Source of the DNA: Macrothele yani
Lineage: Eukaryota > Arthropoda > Arachnida > Araneae > Macrothelidae
NCBI GenBank assembly: GCA_039090855.1
Contig: CM076997.1
Location: 165,942,709-166,006,708 of the forward strand
Direction of reading: 5' to 3'
DNA length: 64,000 nucleotides
In this document: piece after piece, positions 62,895-64,000 of the stretch
How the letters are laid out: every line of letters starts with the position of its first letter
Position numbering within the stretch: position 1 is the stretch's first letter
Translations under genes and position numbers: made by a program
Notes under the pieces: model-generated
Database searches by the model: none
What the model was told of the DNA's origin: nothing
Seen by the model: the letters and a program-made list of their open reading frames with translations, nothing else

Positions 62895-63048
62895 ACTATA
62901 GCATTTCCTCTAGTCCTGGCGGTATAATTATACCAAAGCAGGTGGTGAGTGTCGAATAGCTTTTCCTCTAATCATGACGGTATAATTATTATACCGCCGG
63001 GAGTAGAGGAAATGCCATTCCACACTCACCTACCTACTTGTCCAGCGT
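62895..63048. repeat. Short imperfect palindromic repeat
   Basis: GCATTTCCTCTAGTCCTGGC and GGTATAATTATACC lie on the left. The complement CCGCCGGGAGTAGAGGAAAT follows near 62993, and a second CCTCTAATCATGACGGTATA lies between. The flanks GTGGTGAGTG and CACTCACCTAC also pair. It looks like a rearranged MITE of unknown family. Confidence 0.6.
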
Positions 63049-63065
63049 GGAAAGTTATGGACCCA

Positions 63066-63330
63066 TCCCCCCCCCCCCCCTCCAATCCTAAAAATGATTC
63101 CACAACTTAAAACGGTGACGGATCGCTTTTCCGTGTTCATTTTATCCACATTCACTTGGTCTAGTTCATTTTGTCCACGGTTCACTTTGTCCTCTTTTTC
63201 ATTTTGTCCGCTGTTGACTTAGTCCCAGTTCCTTTATTCTACTGATTATTTAGTCCACTTTTCATTTCGTCCAGTGTTCGCTGTACCCGCCTTTCACTTT
63301 GTCCATATTAATTTCGTCCTCAGAATGGAC
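63066..63330. repeat. C-run and degenerate short tandem repeat
   Basis: A 14-base C-run at about 63067-63080 is followed by some ten loose copies of TTCA(C/T)TTTGTCC spaced 15-30 bp (63137-63320). It is a decayed minisatellite. Confidence 0.7.
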
Positions 63331-64000
63331 GGCATACCTGTGGAAGTATTTTTTTGGGTGGAATTTTTGTTATTAGACAGAAAGGTCATCGAACATTGAT
63401 TACATGCTATTATTTTTTCTGTTTAAGTTTTTCGATTAAAATATAAATATTTTACATATTATTAAAAGTAAAACGAGGAACTTAACTTTGAAGAGTGTTT
63501 TAATTCCTTTGTGTGGTACGATGTCAATCACTATGCTATAAATCAAAGTTTTTCCAAAATATTTTAATGATTTGAAATACACCTAGTTATATTGTTTACG
63601 TATAGTTCTTAGATTTTCAGCACATTTATTTTTTATTTTCATTATCAACTGTTTATAATTTCCGTATTAAAACTTCAACAGTATTATCTCTGTATGAATC
63701 ATAGCTGTTTAACGTGAAAAAAAATTCATAAAAGTATAATGGCGAAAAAAAAACGTTTAGATTGTTATTTGCTGTGTGTATGCGGTGTGAGAGAAGGGAA
63801 ATAGAGAATTTTTACATAAAGAAGAAAATTGGTCAAAGTATGAAAATTACAAGTAACTAATAATCAATATAAAAATGTATATACTGACAAGCTGAGAACT
63901 ATATGAAAACAATTTACAAGATGCATTTCAAAACATTAAAAGATTTTTGTAAGACTTATACCATAGTGATTGACATCGTGCCACACAAAGTTCTTTAAAG
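63331..64000. other. Unassigned AT-rich intergenic DNA
   Basis: No feature is recognised to the end of the window. Confidence 0.45.

Overview
The window looks like non-coding, repeat-rich DNA from an arthropod nuclear genome. An arachnid is my best guess, from the mix of Tc1/mariner elements, Penelope-like elements, tRNA-derived SINEs and a Polinton; no species is claimed. I found no intact host gene, rRNA gene or CRISPR array. Nearly every recognisable coding segment belongs to a mobile element, and most are broken by stops or frameshifts.

The main object is a complete Polinton/Maverick (self-synthesising, adintovirus-like DNA transposon) at 42548-59584 (17,037 bp). It has inverted termini of about 290-310 bp that begin AGTAGTATATATA and a 6-bp target duplication, GCGGCT, on both sides. 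It sits inside the transposase of an older Tc1-like transposon, whose halves lie at 42046-42547 and 59585-60305. The element has two divergent gene blocks. The minus-strand block (48323 down to 42862) is the virion block: small coiled-coil proteins, a hydrophobic core-type protein, adenovirus-type cysteine protease, minor capsid protein, a small YGG-type basic protein, major capsid protein, a fibre-like protein and a protein of NWDxIS repeats. The plus-strand block (48432 to 59294) carries a small acidic ORF, packaging ATPase, two-TM protein, phospholipase A2-like protein, a small zinc ribbon, DDE integrase with chromodomain, KilA-N protein, an acidic protein, a zinc-finger protein, protein-primed DNA polymerase B and, at the end, three small genes including a probable OB-fold protein. 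Four exact 20-bp repeats lie between the blocks, and most genes on both strands start inside the same TAAATG string, which suggests a shared promoter code.

The element is dead. The polymerase gene is interrupted by a 1,068-bp palindromic Penelope-like insertion with a 13-bp duplication, a SINE sits after the integrase, and most genes carry one to several breaks. The integrase (apart from its ATG), the protease core, the zinc-finger gene, the two-TM gene and the OB-fold-like gene are open.

Flanking layout: 1-8965, Tc1 relics, a Tc1 copy (806-2024), an ~86-bp satellite (4960-5690), an old ~155-bp repeat tract and a mariner copy (7674-8965). 8966-20900, mostly unassigned AT-rich DNA with a cluster of one SINE family and a Penelope remnant at about 13.4 kb. 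20925-22940, a Penelope-like element with a 956-bp palindrome nested in it. 23500-24400, a 36-bp satellite. 24815-26440, the 3' part of a LINE. 27982-36015, a dense patchwork of Tc1 copies, a hAT remnant, a TTAA-flanked MITE and a dispersed repeat. 36016-42045, largely empty. 60306-64000, a SINE, another Tc1 copy and short repeats. Four Penelope-derived segments carry the core of a hammerhead ribozyme with a two-base-pair stem III.
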